Assembly: GCF_031457955.1 (NCBI RefSeq)
Contig: NZ_JAVDXN010000010.1
Coordinates: forward strand, 1 to 64,000
Origin: Mixta sp031457955
GTDB lineage: Bacteria; Pseudomonadota; Gammaproteobacteria; Enterobacterales; Enterobacteriaceae
DNA length: 64,000 nucleotides
Reading direction: 5' to 3'
Shown here: one piece after another, positions 17,452-26,033 of the stretch
Position numbering within the stretch: the first letter of the stretch is position 1
Layout: every line of letters starts with the position of its first letter
The notes under the pieces: model-generated
Told to the model about the DNA's origin: nothing
The model's database searches: none
The model's input: the letters and a program-made list of their open reading frames with translations, nothing else
Position numbers and translations under genes: made by a program

Positions 17452-18315
17452 ATGAAACAACACGATCGGGCAGAGATTTCTGCCAGCACGCTCTACATTG
17501 TACCCACCCCGATAGGCAACCTGGGCGATATCACCCAGCGTGCGCTGACGGTGCTGGCAAGCGTCGATCTGGTGGCTGCGGAAGATACACGTCATACCGG
17601 ACTGTTGCTACAACATTTCGCCATCAATGCGCGACTGTTCGCATTACACGATCATAATGAACAGCAAAAAGCGGAACTGCTGCTGACGAAACTGCAAGAG
17701 GGCCAGAGTATTGCGCTGGTTTCCGACGCCGGGACGCCGTTAATCAACGATCCCGGCTATCATCTGGTGCGCCGCTGCCGCGAAGCCGGCATCCGCGTAG
17801 TGCCGCTGCCGGGTGCCTGTGCGGCGATTGCCGCCCTGAGCGCCGCCGGTTTGCCCTCGGACCGCTTTTGCTATGAAGGCTTTTTGCCCGCCAAAAGCAA
17901 AGCGCGCTGCGATGCGCTGCGTGCCGTGGCGCAGGAGCCGCGCACGCTGATTTTTTATGAATCAACTCATCGCCTGCTCGATAGCCTGCGCGACATGGTC
18001 AGCGAACTGGGTGCGGATCGTTATGTGGTGCTGGCGCGGGAAATCACCAAAACCTGGGAATCGATTCACGGCGCGCCGGTAGCGGAGCTGCTCGCATGGA
18101 TTGAAGAAGACGAAAATCGTCGCAAAGGTGAAATGGTGCTGATTGTTGAAGGCCATCATGCCGATGAAGAGGCGCTGCCGATCGAAGCACTGCGCACGCT
18201 GGCGCTGCTGCAAAAAGAGCTGCCGTTAAAGAAAGCGGCGGCGCTGACGGCGGAGATTCACGGCGTGAAGAAAAACGCGCTGTATAAGTATGCGCTTGAG
18301 CAACAGGACGCGTAA
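17452..18315 (+). CDS. rsmI: 16S rRNA (cytidine1402-2'-O)-methyltransferase
   Basis: RsmI methylates the 2'-O of C1402 in 16S rRNA in the ribosomal P site. The 287 aa protein is a tetrapyrrole-methylase-fold enzyme with the motifs YIVPTPIGNLGDITQRAL, LVSDAGTPLINDPGYHLV and VPLPGACAAIAALSAAGL, which form the SAM pocket. It is divergent from lpoA as in E. coli. Length is normal. Confidence 0.96.
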   Translation: MKQHDRAEISASTLYIVPTPIGNLGDITQRALTVLASVDLVAAEDTRHTGLLLQHFAINARLFALHDHNEQQKAELLLTKLQEGQSIALVSDAGTPLINDPGYHLVRRCREAGIRVVPLPGACAAIAALSAAGLPSDRFCYEGFLPAKSKARCDALRAVAQEPRTLIFYESTHRLLDSLRDMVSELGADRYVVLAREITKTWESIHGAPVAELLAWIEEDENRRKGEMVLIVEGHHADEEALPIEALRTLALLQKELPLKKAAALTAEIHGVKKNALYKYALEQQDA

Positions 18316-18322
18316 TTTAACC

Positions 18323-18343
18323 GGCCCGGATCGTCTCCGGGCC
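18323..18343 (+). terminator. Hairpin after rsmI
   Basis: GGCCCGGA-TCGTC-TCCGGGCC is an 8 bp GC-rich stem 8 nt past the rsmI stop. No T-run follows. It lies between convergent rsmI and agaY. Confidence 0.55.
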
Positions 18344-18419
18344 CGTTGCCAGAATACCGCGCGTTGGTGGCATCAGCCACAACGCGCTGGTCGATGAGAA
18401 CGCGGTGTTGTGGTTATCA

Positions 18420-19292
18420 TCAGGCTTCGGCGGGCAGCAGCAGGCGCGTTGCCGAGCCGCAAACGGTAATTTTGTCCTTCACCACTTTTTTCATCGCCTC
18501 CATGCCGACGCGCATGTAGTAACGCGGATCGTTGCCCTGCGGGTTTTCAGCAAACCACGTCTTCACGGCGGCGGCGAAGGCGATCTTTAGCTCCGTAGCC
18601 ACATTCACTTTGCAGACGCCAAGCTCAATGGCGCGGCGCACATATTCATCCGGCACGTCGCTGGCACCGTGCAGCACCAGCGGGACATCCACCACGTCAC
18701 GAATTTCCGCCAGGCGCTGGAAATCGATTTTTGGCCGTTTGGCGTAGAGGCCGTGTGCGGTGCCGATAGCGACCGCCAGGCTATCCACGCCGGTGAGATC
18801 AACAAAACGCTTCGCCTCCTGCGGGTCGGTCAAAAAGGCGCTCTCCTCATCGACGCTCATGTCATCTTCTACCCCGCCAAGGCGGCCCAGTTCGGCCTCA
18901 ACGCTACAGTCATGCAGATGACAAAAATCGACCACTGATTTTACCAGCTTAACGTTCTCTTCAAAGGGAAAATGGCTGCCATCTATCATGGCGCTGCGTA
19001 CGCCCGCATGAACTTTGCAGCGAATATCCTCCAGCGACTCGTGATGATCGAGATGCAGCGCCAGCGGCATCTCGTAGCTGACAGAGTAGGCGTTGCACAG
19101 GGCGTAAATCTCTTCAAGCGCGATATGTTTGAAGGTGCCCGGCGTTCCGGCGAGGATCACCGGCGATCGCATCTCGCTGCACACTTCAAGGATCGCCTGG
19201 ATCGTTTCGGCGTTGTGGATGTTAAACGCGGGGATCGCATAGCCTTTTGCCTGCGCATCCTGCAGAAGATATTTGGTTGAGATAATGCTCAT
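18420..19292 (-). CDS. agaY: Tagatose-1,6-bisphosphate aldolase, catalytic subunit
   Basis: AgaY (KbaY) cleaves D-tagatose-1,6-bisphosphate to glyceraldehyde-3-phosphate and dihydroxyacetone phosphate. The 290 aa protein is a class II, zinc-dependent aldolase: LALHLDHHESLEDI holds metal ligands, followed by VEAELGRLGGVEDD and the phosphate-binding VLHGASDVP. KbaY-type aldolases are stabilised by the non-catalytic AgaZ subunit, encoded here at 24489-25784. It is downstream of agaS in a two-gene unit with a 12 nt gap. Confidence 0.93.
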   Translation of the reverse strand: MSIISTKYLLQDAQAKGYAIPAFNIHNAETIQAILEVCSEMRSPVILAGTPGTFKHIALEEIYALCNAYSVSYEMPLALHLDHHESLEDIRCKVHAGVRSAMIDGSHFPFEENVKLVKSVVDFCHLHDCSVEAELGRLGGVEDDMSVDEESAFLTDPQEAKRFVDLTGVDSLAVAIGTAHGLYAKRPKIDFQRLAEIRDVVDVPLVLHGASDVPDEYVRRAIELGVCKVNVATELKIAFAAAVKTWFAENPQGNDPRYYMRVGMEAMKKVVKDKITVCGSATRLLLPAEA

Positions 19293-19304
19293 GTCGCGAT
19301 CCTC

Positions 19305-20459
19305 TTATGCCTGCCATGGATGAATAACAACGCCCTGCACCACACGATTTACCGTGCCGCTGGCGGACGGGGTATCTGGCGTATTGCCCACGCTGATGGA
19401 TTGCGTCAGCGCGAACGCCTGCGCATACATCAGAAAACAGAAGGCCAGTTCGGTATCAAAGAAGTGGCGGGAAGGCGGCAGCAGGATATGTGGCCCGGCT
19501 TCAATGATGCCATCACTGTCGGCGGCGATAGCCACAACGCGCATCGCCTGCCCGTCACGGCGCAGCTCCGCCAGCAGGTCGAGATCGTACTGGCGGGTAT
19601 AGGGATGGCTGGAGACGAACACCACCACCAGCGTTTCGCTATCCACCAGCGATTTCGGGCCGTGGCGGAAACCGGTAGCAGAGTCGTAAAACGCGGCCAG
19701 TTTGCCTGCCGTCAACTCCAGCACTTTCAGAGCCGATTCGCGCGCCACGCCCTGCAACCCGCCGCTGCCGAGATAGACAATCCGCTTCCAGGGCGCGTTG
19801 CCAAATATGCCGTCGCTGAAATCGCCCAGAGACGTGATGATCGCCTGGCAGCGATCGGCGACATCGCGAAAGGTGCGGCTGTTGATCGCCTGCGGCGCAA
19901 ATACTGCCAGGCAGCTCGCCATCATGGTGGTAATACTGCTGGTCATGGCAAACGCGCGATCGTGCGTTTCCGCAGGCATCAGCAGCGCGCAGGCGTTATC
20001 ACTGGTAACGGCGGTTTGATACAGGCTGCCCGCTTCGTTGCAGGTGATGGAAAGATGGTAACACTCCGGGACAAACTGATTGGCCAGCTCGACGGCAGCC
20101 ACGCTCTCAGGGCTGTTGCCGGAGCGGGCAAACGAAACCAACAGTAGCGGCTGCGTTGGGTTCAGGTAATCCATCGGATTAGTGACCAGGTCGGTGGTCG
20201 GCACCGCGCTGAAATGTACGCCGGTATGGCGCGAGAGCCACGGCGCGATGATATCGCCGATAAACGCCGAGGTGCCCGCGCCGGTAAGCACAATGCGTAG
20301 ATCGTTTTTGCGCAGCAGCGGCGTAAGAAAAGCATCAATCGCTGAGCGGCAACGATCGATATTGTTGAGCGAACGCATCCAGCTGGCGGGCTGCTGGCGG
20401 ATCTCTTCTTCTGTCCAGGTGCCGGTTACGGCAGGGGAAGCGGTGTAGGTTTCTGGCAT
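19305..20459 (-). CDS. agaS: Galactosamine-6-phosphate deaminase/isomerase AgaS
   Basis: AgaS converts D-galactosamine-6-phosphate to tagatose-6-phosphate and ammonia. The 384 aa protein has two SIS domains, with VLTGAGTSAFIGDIIAPWL and SFARSGNSPESVAA in the first and LGSGGLQGVARESALKVLEL in the second. No agaI is present in this window, so AgaS is likely the sole enzyme for the step. It leads the agaS-agaY unit, and a near-perfect AgaR operator lies upstream at 20513-20536. Confidence 0.93.
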   Translation of the reverse strand: MPETYTASPAVTGTWTEEEIRQQPASWMRSLNNIDRCRSAIDAFLTPLLRKNDLRIVLTGAGTSAFIGDIIAPWLSRHTGVHFSAVPTTDLVTNPMDYLNPTQPLLLVSFARSGNSPESVAAVELANQFVPECYHLSITCNEAGSLYQTAVTSDNACALLMPAETHDRAFAMTSSITTMMASCLAVFAPQAINSRTFRDVADRCQAIITSLGDFSDGIFGNAPWKRIVYLGSGGLQGVARESALKVLELTAGKLAAFYDSATGFRHGPKSLVDSETLVVVFVSSHPYTRQYDLDLLAELRRDGQAMRVVAIAADSDGIIEAGPHILLPPSRHFFDTELAFCFLMYAQAFALTQSISVGNTPDTPSASGTVNRVVQGVVIHPWQA

Positions 20460-20512
20460 AACGCAATCCTTGGTCGGGTAAACTCCACTTCAGACACTGA
20501 TGAAGGTATTAC

Positions 20513-20536
20513 TGTCTTTCGTTTCGTTTCACTTGT
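20513..20536. promoter_or_regulatory. AgaR operator upstream of agaS
   Basis: The core TTTCGTTTCGTTTCACTT fits the E. coli AgaR consensus (TTTCRTTTYRTTTYNYTT with short flanks) at all but about one position. It lies about 55-75 nt upstream of the agaS start. Confidence 0.8.
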
Positions 20537-20708
20537 TCACATAAGCGGTTGAATAAAATCTATAGAAAAGGAATTGAAACTTCAATGAAAGAAAGTGAAA
20601 TAAAAAGAAAAATGAGAAGTTGCGCGGGAAATGACATTAAATCTCTAATTTATAAATAATTAATTATTACATAGTGCAGCACAGTCTACTTTTCGCAAGG
20701 AAAAGAAA

Positions 20709-20734
20709 GGCCTTACGGCTTAGCACCGCAGGCC
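20709..20734 (-). terminator. Putative terminator after agaA
   Basis: On the minus strand, GGCCT and AGGCC arms with an inner GG/CC pair are followed by TTTCTTTTCC, starting about 22 nt past the agaA stop. Confidence 0.5.
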
Positions 20735-20756
20735 AATGTTGCACATAATGAAAGTT

Positions 20757-21890
20757 CTACAGTGAGAGGGCCTGACCCTGAATCCAGATCCGCTGAAGAT
20801 GCAGCCCGCTATCCAGCGCAATGAGGCTGGCGCGCTTGCCGACACTCAGCGATCCCAGCTGATTATCGATGCCCAGCAGCCGTGCAGGATGCAGCGATGC
20901 CATATGGATCGCCTCTTCCGGCAACACGCCCGCATGCTCCACCATGTTGCGCACGGCAGCATCAAGCGCCAGCGTGCTCCCTGCCAGCCCGCCGGAGGCG
21001 GTGCATACAATGCCACCGCGCATGGTAACCTCTTCGCCGCACAGGCTATATTGCCCGTCGGGCTGACCGGATGCCTGCATCGCATCGGTGATCAGCACCA
21101 GCCGCTCCTTTGCGCAGCTGCCGCACAGCCGCATCGCCGCGGGATGAACATGATGTCCGTCGGCGATAAGCTCCAGCCAGGCGCGTGAGTCGGTCAACCC
21201 CGCCCCCACCATGCCCGGCTCGCGATGATGTAATCCGCTCATGCCGTTATAACAATGCACCAGCCCGTTCGCGCCCGCGTCAAAAGCGGCGCGGGTTTGC
21301 ACCCAGCTTGCGGCGCTGTGGCCCAGCATCACCCGCACGCCTTGCCGTCTGAGATAGCGGATCGCCTCCAGCGCGCCGGGTTTTTCCGGTGCCAGCGCCA
21401 CCGTACGCAGCGTACACTGCGAAACGGCGATCAACCTGTCCAGCTCGGCAATCGCCAGCTCGCGGAACAGTTCCGGCGGATGAGCGCCTTTATTCTGTGG
21501 CGTAAAATAGGGCCCTTCCAGGTAACTGCCAAGCACCTGCGCGCCGGGCCCGCCGGAGAGGCAGCGCCGGGCGATGCGCGCCAGCGCGCTATGAATCGAC
21601 GCCAGCGGCGCGGTAACGGTGGTCGCCAGCCAGCTACCCACCCCTTCACGCGCTTTGTGCATCGCCAGTCTGTCGAGCGTATCCGGCGCTTCATCCATGA
21701 CGTCAACGCCTGCGCCGCCGTGAACATGCGTATCGATGTAGGCGGGACAAAGCAGCTCGGCGTCCCAGGTCGTCACGCCCGCCGGAACAGGCTCTATCGC
21801 CGCGATCAAACCCTCTTCGATGCGTAGCTGGTGGTCATCCAGCCAGCCACGTTCGGTAAGCAGACGTCGTGCGCGCAACAGCGTGCTCAT
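20757..21890 (-). CDS. agaA: N-acetylgalactosamine-6-phosphate deacetylase
   Basis: AgaA removes the acetyl group from GalNAc-6-phosphate after PTS uptake. The 377 aa protein is a NagA-family amidohydrolase: the metal-site HxH is in YIDTHVHGGAGVDVMD, and MLGHSAASW and LVHCYNGMSG follow. The start at 21890 overlaps the agaF stop (ATGA), so translation is coupled; an 11-codon upstream extension is Arg-rich and rejected. It is the last gene of the agaZ-V-C-D-F-A operon. Confidence 0.93.
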   Translation of the reverse strand: MSTLLRARRLLTERGWLDDHQLRIEEGLIAAIEPVPAGVTTWDAELLCPAYIDTHVHGGAGVDVMDEAPDTLDRLAMHKAREGVGSWLATTVTAPLASIHSALARIARRCLSGGPGAQVLGSYLEGPYFTPQNKGAHPPELFRELAIAELDRLIAVSQCTLRTVALAPEKPGALEAIRYLRRQGVRVMLGHSAASWVQTRAAFDAGANGLVHCYNGMSGLHHREPGMVGAGLTDSRAWLELIADGHHVHPAAMRLCGSCAKERLVLITDAMQASGQPDGQYSLCGEEVTMRGGIVCTASGGLAGSTLALDAAVRNMVEHAGVLPEEAIHMASLHPARLLGIDNQLGSLSVGKRASLIALDSGLHLQRIWIQGQALSL

Positions 21891-22321
21891 ATTCCTTCCT
21901 CTACGGGCGCGTCTTCGCGACAACGTCCCAGCTCATCCACCAGGCTCGTCAGGCCACGGTGACCGCACTCCAGCGCCTGCAGGCGGAACGCCTCACTGCT
22001 CAGCCCTTCCCGCTCCAGCACCATCTCCAACAGCAACTGCAAATTCGTGCCGGTAATGACTTCGCTTCCTGGTTTCTGCATTGCCAGCTGGGAAGCCACG
22101 CGAAACGGCGTACCGCCCAGTAGATCGGTCAGGAAGACAATATCGTGCTCAGCGTCCAGCTCGCGCATCGCCTGCTCCAGCTGCGCAGTCAGCCGCGCGG
22201 TGGTGGAGGTTTCTGGAAAGTCGATAGCGATAAACTGCTGCTGCTCGCCAAGAACCTGCTTCATTGCCTGTTCCAGACCGCTGGCAAACCCGCCGTGACC
22301 CGTCAAAATAATCCCTAACAT
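21887..22321 (-). CDS. agaF: PTS EIIA, mannose family (GalNAc-specific)
   Basis: AgaF takes the phosphate from HPr and passes it to the EIIB partner. The 144 aa single-domain protein has the mannose-family active site MLGIILTGHGGFASG (phospho-His at residue 9) and the downstream FLTDLLGGTPFRVASQLAMQ motif. Its stop overlaps the agaA start. Confidence 0.92.
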   Translation of the reverse strand: MLGIILTGHGGFASGLEQAMKQVLGEQQQFIAIDFPETSTTARLTAQLEQAMRELDAEHDIVFLTDLLGGTPFRVASQLAMQKPGSEVITGTNLQLLLEMVLEREGLSSEAFRLQALECGHRGLTSLVDELGRCREDAPVEEGI

Positions 22322-22337
22322 TGCACACCTCGCTTTT

Positions 22338-23216
22338 TCACAGGAAATGACAGAATTTGCCGACCACGCCCAGCAGCACCGTCAGGCCGATCAAACGTAG
22401 CGGACTCCAGCCGCGGCGCACCAGCCAGTACATGGTCAGGGTATAAACCAGCGGCAGAAACGCAGGCATCAGCTTATCGATAACATCCGTTTGCAGTTTC
22501 ACCACCGCATCGCCTGCGGTAATTTCCAGCGTGGTGTTAAGGCGTACATAGGTAGCTACCAGCGCGCCAATAACCATCATTCCGACCACTGATGCCGCAT
22601 GGCCTACTTTTTTGGTATTGGCTTTAATCAAAGGAATTGCCGCCACGCCCATGCGGTAAGCATAATGCGCCAGGCCAAAACGCAGACCGAGGTGCACAAT
22701 GTTGAATAACACGATAAATACCACCGCGCCAAGCAGCGATCCCTGTAGCGCGAGGCTTGCGCCGATACCCCCGCAAATCGGTAGCAGCGTTAGCCAGAAC
22801 ATTGCATCGCCGATACCGCCGAGCGGCGCGCCCACGGCGATTTTGGTGCTTTGAATACTGTTTACATCCTGTTTAGAGCGCTCCATCGCCAGAATGATGC
22901 CGATAACAAAGGTCACCAGAAACGGATGAGTATTAAAGAAACCCATGTGCCCTTTCATCGCGCGGGCTAAATCGCGCGGGTTGGTATGGATCTTTTTCAG
23001 CGCCGGTAGCAGACCGTACAGCCAGCCGGAAGCCTGCATACGTTCATAGTTAAAGGATGCCTGCAGCAGCATGGAACGCCAGGCCACGCGGTTGATATCC
23101 TTTTTCGTCAGCTCCGCGCCGACCTGCTGATCTTCATAGACATTTTCATTTACGCCGGTCAGCAGCGTCTCTTCCCTGTCGGAGACGTTTGGCACAACGG
23201 TTTGATCAGATGCCAT
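22338..23216 (-). CDS. agaE: PTS EIID, mannose family (GalNAc-specific)
   Basis: This is the 292 aa membrane subunit EIID of a mannose-type PTS. It has the family's N-terminal cytoplasmic stretch with RSMLLQASFNYERMQASGW, the loop KGHMGFFNTHPFLVTFVIGI, and a C-terminal hydrophobic tail. It works with the EIIC at 23206-23985, and their frames overlap by 11 nt. EIIB is AgaV and EIIA is AgaF. In E. coli naming this corresponds to AgaE. Confidence 0.92.
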   Translation of the reverse strand: MASDQTVVPNVSDREETLLTGVNENVYEDQQVGAELTKKDINRVAWRSMLLQASFNYERMQASGWLYGLLPALKKIHTNPRDLARAMKGHMGFFNTHPFLVTFVIGIILAMERSKQDVNSIQSTKIAVGAPLGGIGDAMFWLTLLPICGGIGASLALQGSLLGAVVFIVLFNIVHLGLRFGLAHYAYRMGVAAIPLIKANTKKVGHAASVVGMMVIGALVATYVRLNTTLEITAGDAVVKLQTDVIDKLMPAFLPLVYTLTMYWLVRRGWSPLRLIGLTVLLGVVGKFCHFL

Positions 23217-23985
23217 CTTCGAATTCCTCTTTCTGGGCTGCAGATACGGTGGGTTCAGGTGATTTACGCAGCAGGTCGATCAGCGCCATCGCCAGCGCTG
23301 CGGCCGCAATGGCCAGTACCGGCAGCTTGAGCCAGGCGGCGGCCACGAAGCCGATAATGAAGTAAGGGATGTAGACATTCTTCATCATGATTTTCAGCAG
23401 TACGGCGAAACCAATGGCAGGCATAATGCCGCCCGCGACGCCCAGGCCATCAATCAGGCGCTCCGGCAATACATCAATCGCCGTTTTCGCATGTTCCGCG
23501 CCAAAGTAGATCGGCAAGAAGGCGCACAGGAAGTAGAAACCACCCAGCGCCAGCAAGGCCAGATAGTTAACGCGCTCAATGCCTTGCGTATCGGCATTGG
23601 CCGCCATGCGGTCGCAGCGGGACATGACGCCGGACATAATGGAGAACAGGAAAGTAATCCCCATCTGCACCGCCACGGCGAACGGGACGGCGACGCCAAC
23701 GGCGACATCGGGCTTCACGCCGGTGGTAATCGCAAAGGTGGCGCCGACGATGGTGCCGATAATCACATTCGGCGGCTGCGCGCCCGCCAGCGGGGCGAGC
23801 CCCATCCAGACCAGCTCCAGCGTACCGCCGGTGAGGATCCCGGTTTGCAGATCGCCCAAAATCAGGCCGACCAGCGGCCCAAGCACCACGGGACGGTGCA
23901 TATGCGTTAATCCGTTGAACATGTCGAGGCCAGCAATAAAGGCGAGGACACCCAACGCAAAAGCTTGCAACAAGCTGATTTCCAT
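23206..23985 (-). CDS. agaW: PTS EIIC, mannose family (GalNAc-specific)
   Basis: This 259 aa EIIC membrane channel subunit has the family segment GLTHMHRPVVLGPLVGLILG and many hydrophobic helices. The ATG at 23985 (MEISLLQAFALG) is preceded by GAGGGG and sits 10 nt after agaV; an extension of 21 codons overlaps agaV. In E. coli K-12 agaW is truncated; here the frame is full length, so the GalNAc permease should be functional. Confidence 0.92.
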   Translation of the reverse strand: MEISLLQAFALGVLAFIAGLDMFNGLTHMHRPVVLGPLVGLILGDLQTGILTGGTLELVWMGLAPLAGAQPPNVIIGTIVGATFAITTGVKPDVAVGVAVPFAVAVQMGITFLFSIMSGVMSRCDRMAANADTQGIERVNYLALLALGGFYFLCAFLPIYFGAEHAKTAIDVLPERLIDGLGVAGGIMPAIGFAVLLKIMMKNVYIPYFIIGFVAAAWLKLPVLAIAAAALAMALIDLLRKSPEPTVSAAQKEEFEDGI

Positions 23986-23995
23986 CGTGAACCCC

Positions 23996-24469
23996 TCAAA
24001 GCAGTTTAAAGAGATCCAGAGCGGGTTCCGTCGGAACGCCCTGAACAAAACAGGCCACCCCGGCGGCCTTCAGGCCGTTAAAAGCCGTGATATCGTCAGC
24101 GTCAACGGAAACCGTTTTGGCAACCTGCCGTTTGCCATCAACGTAATGCATATTCCCGACATTGATACGGGTAACGGGAACGCCGCCCTCCACCAGCCGC
24201 AGAAAGTCAGCGGGCGTTTTACAAACCAGCAGGATTTTTTGCCGATCGGCGGCGCGATGGATATTTTCGATAACCTTTTGCAGCGACCAGAAGCGTACGG
24301 CAATCCCTTCAGCCAGCACCATTTCCATTAGATTTTGCTGAACCGAATCTTCCGCCACCTCATCATTTGCGACCAGCACCAGATTCGCCCCGGCAAATCC
24401 GACCCACTGAACGCCGACCTGGCCATGAATCAGACGTTCATCAATACGGCTTAAGACAATGTTTGGCAT
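23996..24469 (-). CDS. agaV: PTS EIIB, mannose family (GalNAc-specific)
   Basis: AgaV is the 157 aa cytoplasmic EIIB that phosphorylates the incoming sugar. The active-site motif RIDERLIHGQVGVQWVGF has the phospho-His at residue 15, with the C-terminal VDADDITAFNGLKAAGV typical of the family. It lies between agaZ and agaW. Confidence 0.93.
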   Translation of the reverse strand: MPNIVLSRIDERLIHGQVGVQWVGFAGANLVLVANDEVAEDSVQQNLMEMVLAEGIAVRFWSLQKVIENIHRAADRQKILLVCKTPADFLRLVEGGVPVTRINVGNMHYVDGKRQVAKTVSVDADDITAFNGLKAAGVACFVQGVPTEPALDLFKLL

Positions 24470-24488
24470 AGCGTTTTCCTTTTCGTTG

Positions 24489-25784
24489 TTATGCGTTACA
24501 GGCGGTCATGCCCACGCAGGCGGCGTGGTACTGACGCAAAATGTCCTGAATGTGGTCGATAATCAGGTCTCGCGGCGTGGCGTTAAGCGCTCCAGCGCGC
24601 ACTTTCCGGTATTGCAGCGGCAGATACTGACTAATCAGCGGCAGTGGAATCGGCTCATCGGCCAGGTTTTGCACCAGGCGCGCGAAAGCCTCGTCGATTT
24701 GGCTGTCCGGCCAGTAGTAGCGCACGCGGTCGGAGTAGCTATAGCCACGCGCCAGCCGACGCGCATGACCGTCGCCGTGGTAATGGTTTTGCCAGTATTC
24801 CGGGCGGTCGAGCATCACGCTTTCCAGTACGTGACGCAGACCGGAGCAGGCTTTGGCCGACAGCAGCTCTTCTTCTATTGCCGCCAGCGCAAACAGCGCT
24901 TCGCGCAGCGCAAAGGTAAGCGCCGGGCCAACTTTTAAAATGGCGAAGTGATCTTTTACCAGCTGGCGCAGCGCCTGCGGCGTCTGGTAATCCGTGGAGT
25001 GCGCTTCAAAGACCAGCGTGTCATACGCCTCTACCATGGCGCTCAGCGCGGTGGCTTTTTGCGGCTGGTAGTCAATAACGTTAGCGTGGTCGAATTCAAC
25101 GCCCGGCTGCACCACCAGCCCAATGATGCGTGGCCAGATCGCGTTTAACCCCTGTTTCTCAAAAGCGTGGCGGTGCGCTTCCAGCGTGGCACGTGCTGCA
25201 TCGGGCGTGGTCACCTGCAGCGCCGCCAGCGTTTCGTGCGCTCCGCCGGGTACCGGCACTTCGGTGCCGATGACATACACCAAATCCGATTCGCCAAAGC
25301 ATTCGCCACAGGTGGCTTCAGCAATTTTCGCCAGCCGCGCCGCACGTTCAGCAACGATTTCATCGGTTAGCGGCACCGGATCGTCCGCGCACGACATGCT
25401 GCAATCGAGGTGAATTTTTTTAAAGCCCGCCGCGACATAGGCTTTAATCAGCGCATCCGCATTAGCCATAGCCTCAGCGGCCAGCAGATGCTGCCAGCGG
25501 TTAGGGCCTAAATGATCGCCGCCGAGAATAAGCAGTGACGATGGAAAGCCGAGCGAATCGGCCAGCCCGCAGACGATGCTACGAAAATCAGCGGGCGTCA
25601 TGCCGGTATAGCCGCCGAACTGATCCACCTGATTAGACGTTGCCTCAATCAACAGCGGCGTGCGCTCGGCGTGGGCATGACGAATTGCTGCTTCAAGTAC
25701 CAGTGGATGCGCGGAGCAAACGGCGTAAATCCCGTTGCTTTGCCCGTGCTTGTGCTGTTTCGCCATTGTTGTGAGATATTTCAC
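24489..25784 (-). CDS. agaZ: Tagatose-1,6-bisphosphate aldolase subunit AgaZ
   Basis: AgaZ (KbaZ) is the non-catalytic chaperone-like subunit needed for full activity and stability of the AgaY aldolase. The 431 aa protein belongs to the GatZ/KbaZ family, with LIEATSNQVDQFGGYTGMTP and IHLDCSMSCADDPVPLTD. I chose the GTG at 25784 (MKYLTTMAKQHK) because GGAG lies 6 nt upstream and it aligns with E. coli KbaZ; an ATG four codons earlier is the alternative. It is first in the catabolic operon, divergent from agaR. Confidence 0.92.
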   Translation of the reverse strand: MKYLTTMAKQHKHGQSNGIYAVCSAHPLVLEAAIRHAHAERTPLLIEATSNQVDQFGGYTGMTPADFRSIVCGLADSLGFPSSLLILGGDHLGPNRWQHLLAAEAMANADALIKAYVAAGFKKIHLDCSMSCADDPVPLTDEIVAERAARLAKIAEATCGECFGESDLVYVIGTEVPVPGGAHETLAALQVTTPDAARATLEAHRHAFEKQGLNAIWPRIIGLVVQPGVEFDHANVIDYQPQKATALSAMVEAYDTLVFEAHSTDYQTPQALRQLVKDHFAILKVGPALTFALREALFALAAIEEELLSAKACSGLRHVLESVMLDRPEYWQNHYHGDGHARRLARGYSYSDRVRYYWPDSQIDEAFARLVQNLADEPIPLPLISQYLPLQYRKVRAGALNATPRDLIIDHIQDILRQYHAACVGMTACNA

Positions 25785-25815
25785 TTTCCTCTCCATTCTG
25801 GATAGTCATGACCAT

Positions 25816-25839
25816 AAACTTTCGTTTTGTTTCGCTTGA
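25816..25839. promoter_or_regulatory. AgaR operator near agaZ
   Basis: The core TTTCGTTTTGTTTCGCTT matches the AgaR consensus at about 23 of 24 positions including flanks. It lies about 35-55 nt upstream of the agaZ GTG. Confidence 0.8.
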
Positions 25840-25853
25840 TACTGCATCATGGC

Positions 25854-25877
25854 GTTATAAAAATAAAACGAAAGAAA
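25854..25877. promoter_or_regulatory. AgaR operator, degenerate
   Basis: The reverse strand reads TTTCGTTTTATTTTTA, matching the first two-thirds of the AgaR consensus and degenerating at the end. Confidence 0.5.
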
Positions 25878-25992
25878 ATGGTTTTCCGATCCGTTTCACA
25901 AAAGAAACATAATGAAAAGGTTTATGGCGATATATACAGATTTATCCAGTGTTAGCGGGGTTGCATTCTGGTAAAAGAAAGGCCTTAATATG

Positions 25993-26016
25993 TAAAAAGA
26001 AATGAAACGAAAGTCT
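25993..26016. promoter_or_regulatory. AgaR operator near agaR
   Basis: The reverse strand reads TTTCGTTTCATTTCTTTT, matching the AgaR consensus at nearly every position. It lies 18 nt upstream of the agaR start, so it is well placed for autorepression. Confidence 0.8.
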
Positions 26017-26033
26017 TAACCAAAGGATTTCTC

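Larger units (their letters stand above)
20460..20756. other. agaA-agaS intergenic control region
   Basis: About 300 bp of AT-rich DNA between agaA (which ends at 20757) and agaS. It holds one strong AgaR operator (20513-20536), a weaker A/G-rich stretch near 20584-20612 resembling a second degenerate operator, and the putative agaA terminator (20709-20734). No gene is visible. Confidence 0.6.
25785..26033. promoter_or_regulatory. agaZ-agaR divergent control region
   Basis: This 249 bp AT-rich region contains three AgaR-type operators (25816-25839, 25854-25877, 25993-26016), in both orientations. That fits repression of agaZ and autoregulation of agaR. Confidence 0.7.

Noticed and set aside
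19320..20147. A 275-codon open frame on the plus strand within agaS
   Set aside because: It is antisense to agaS, with shadow composition and no recognisable domain.
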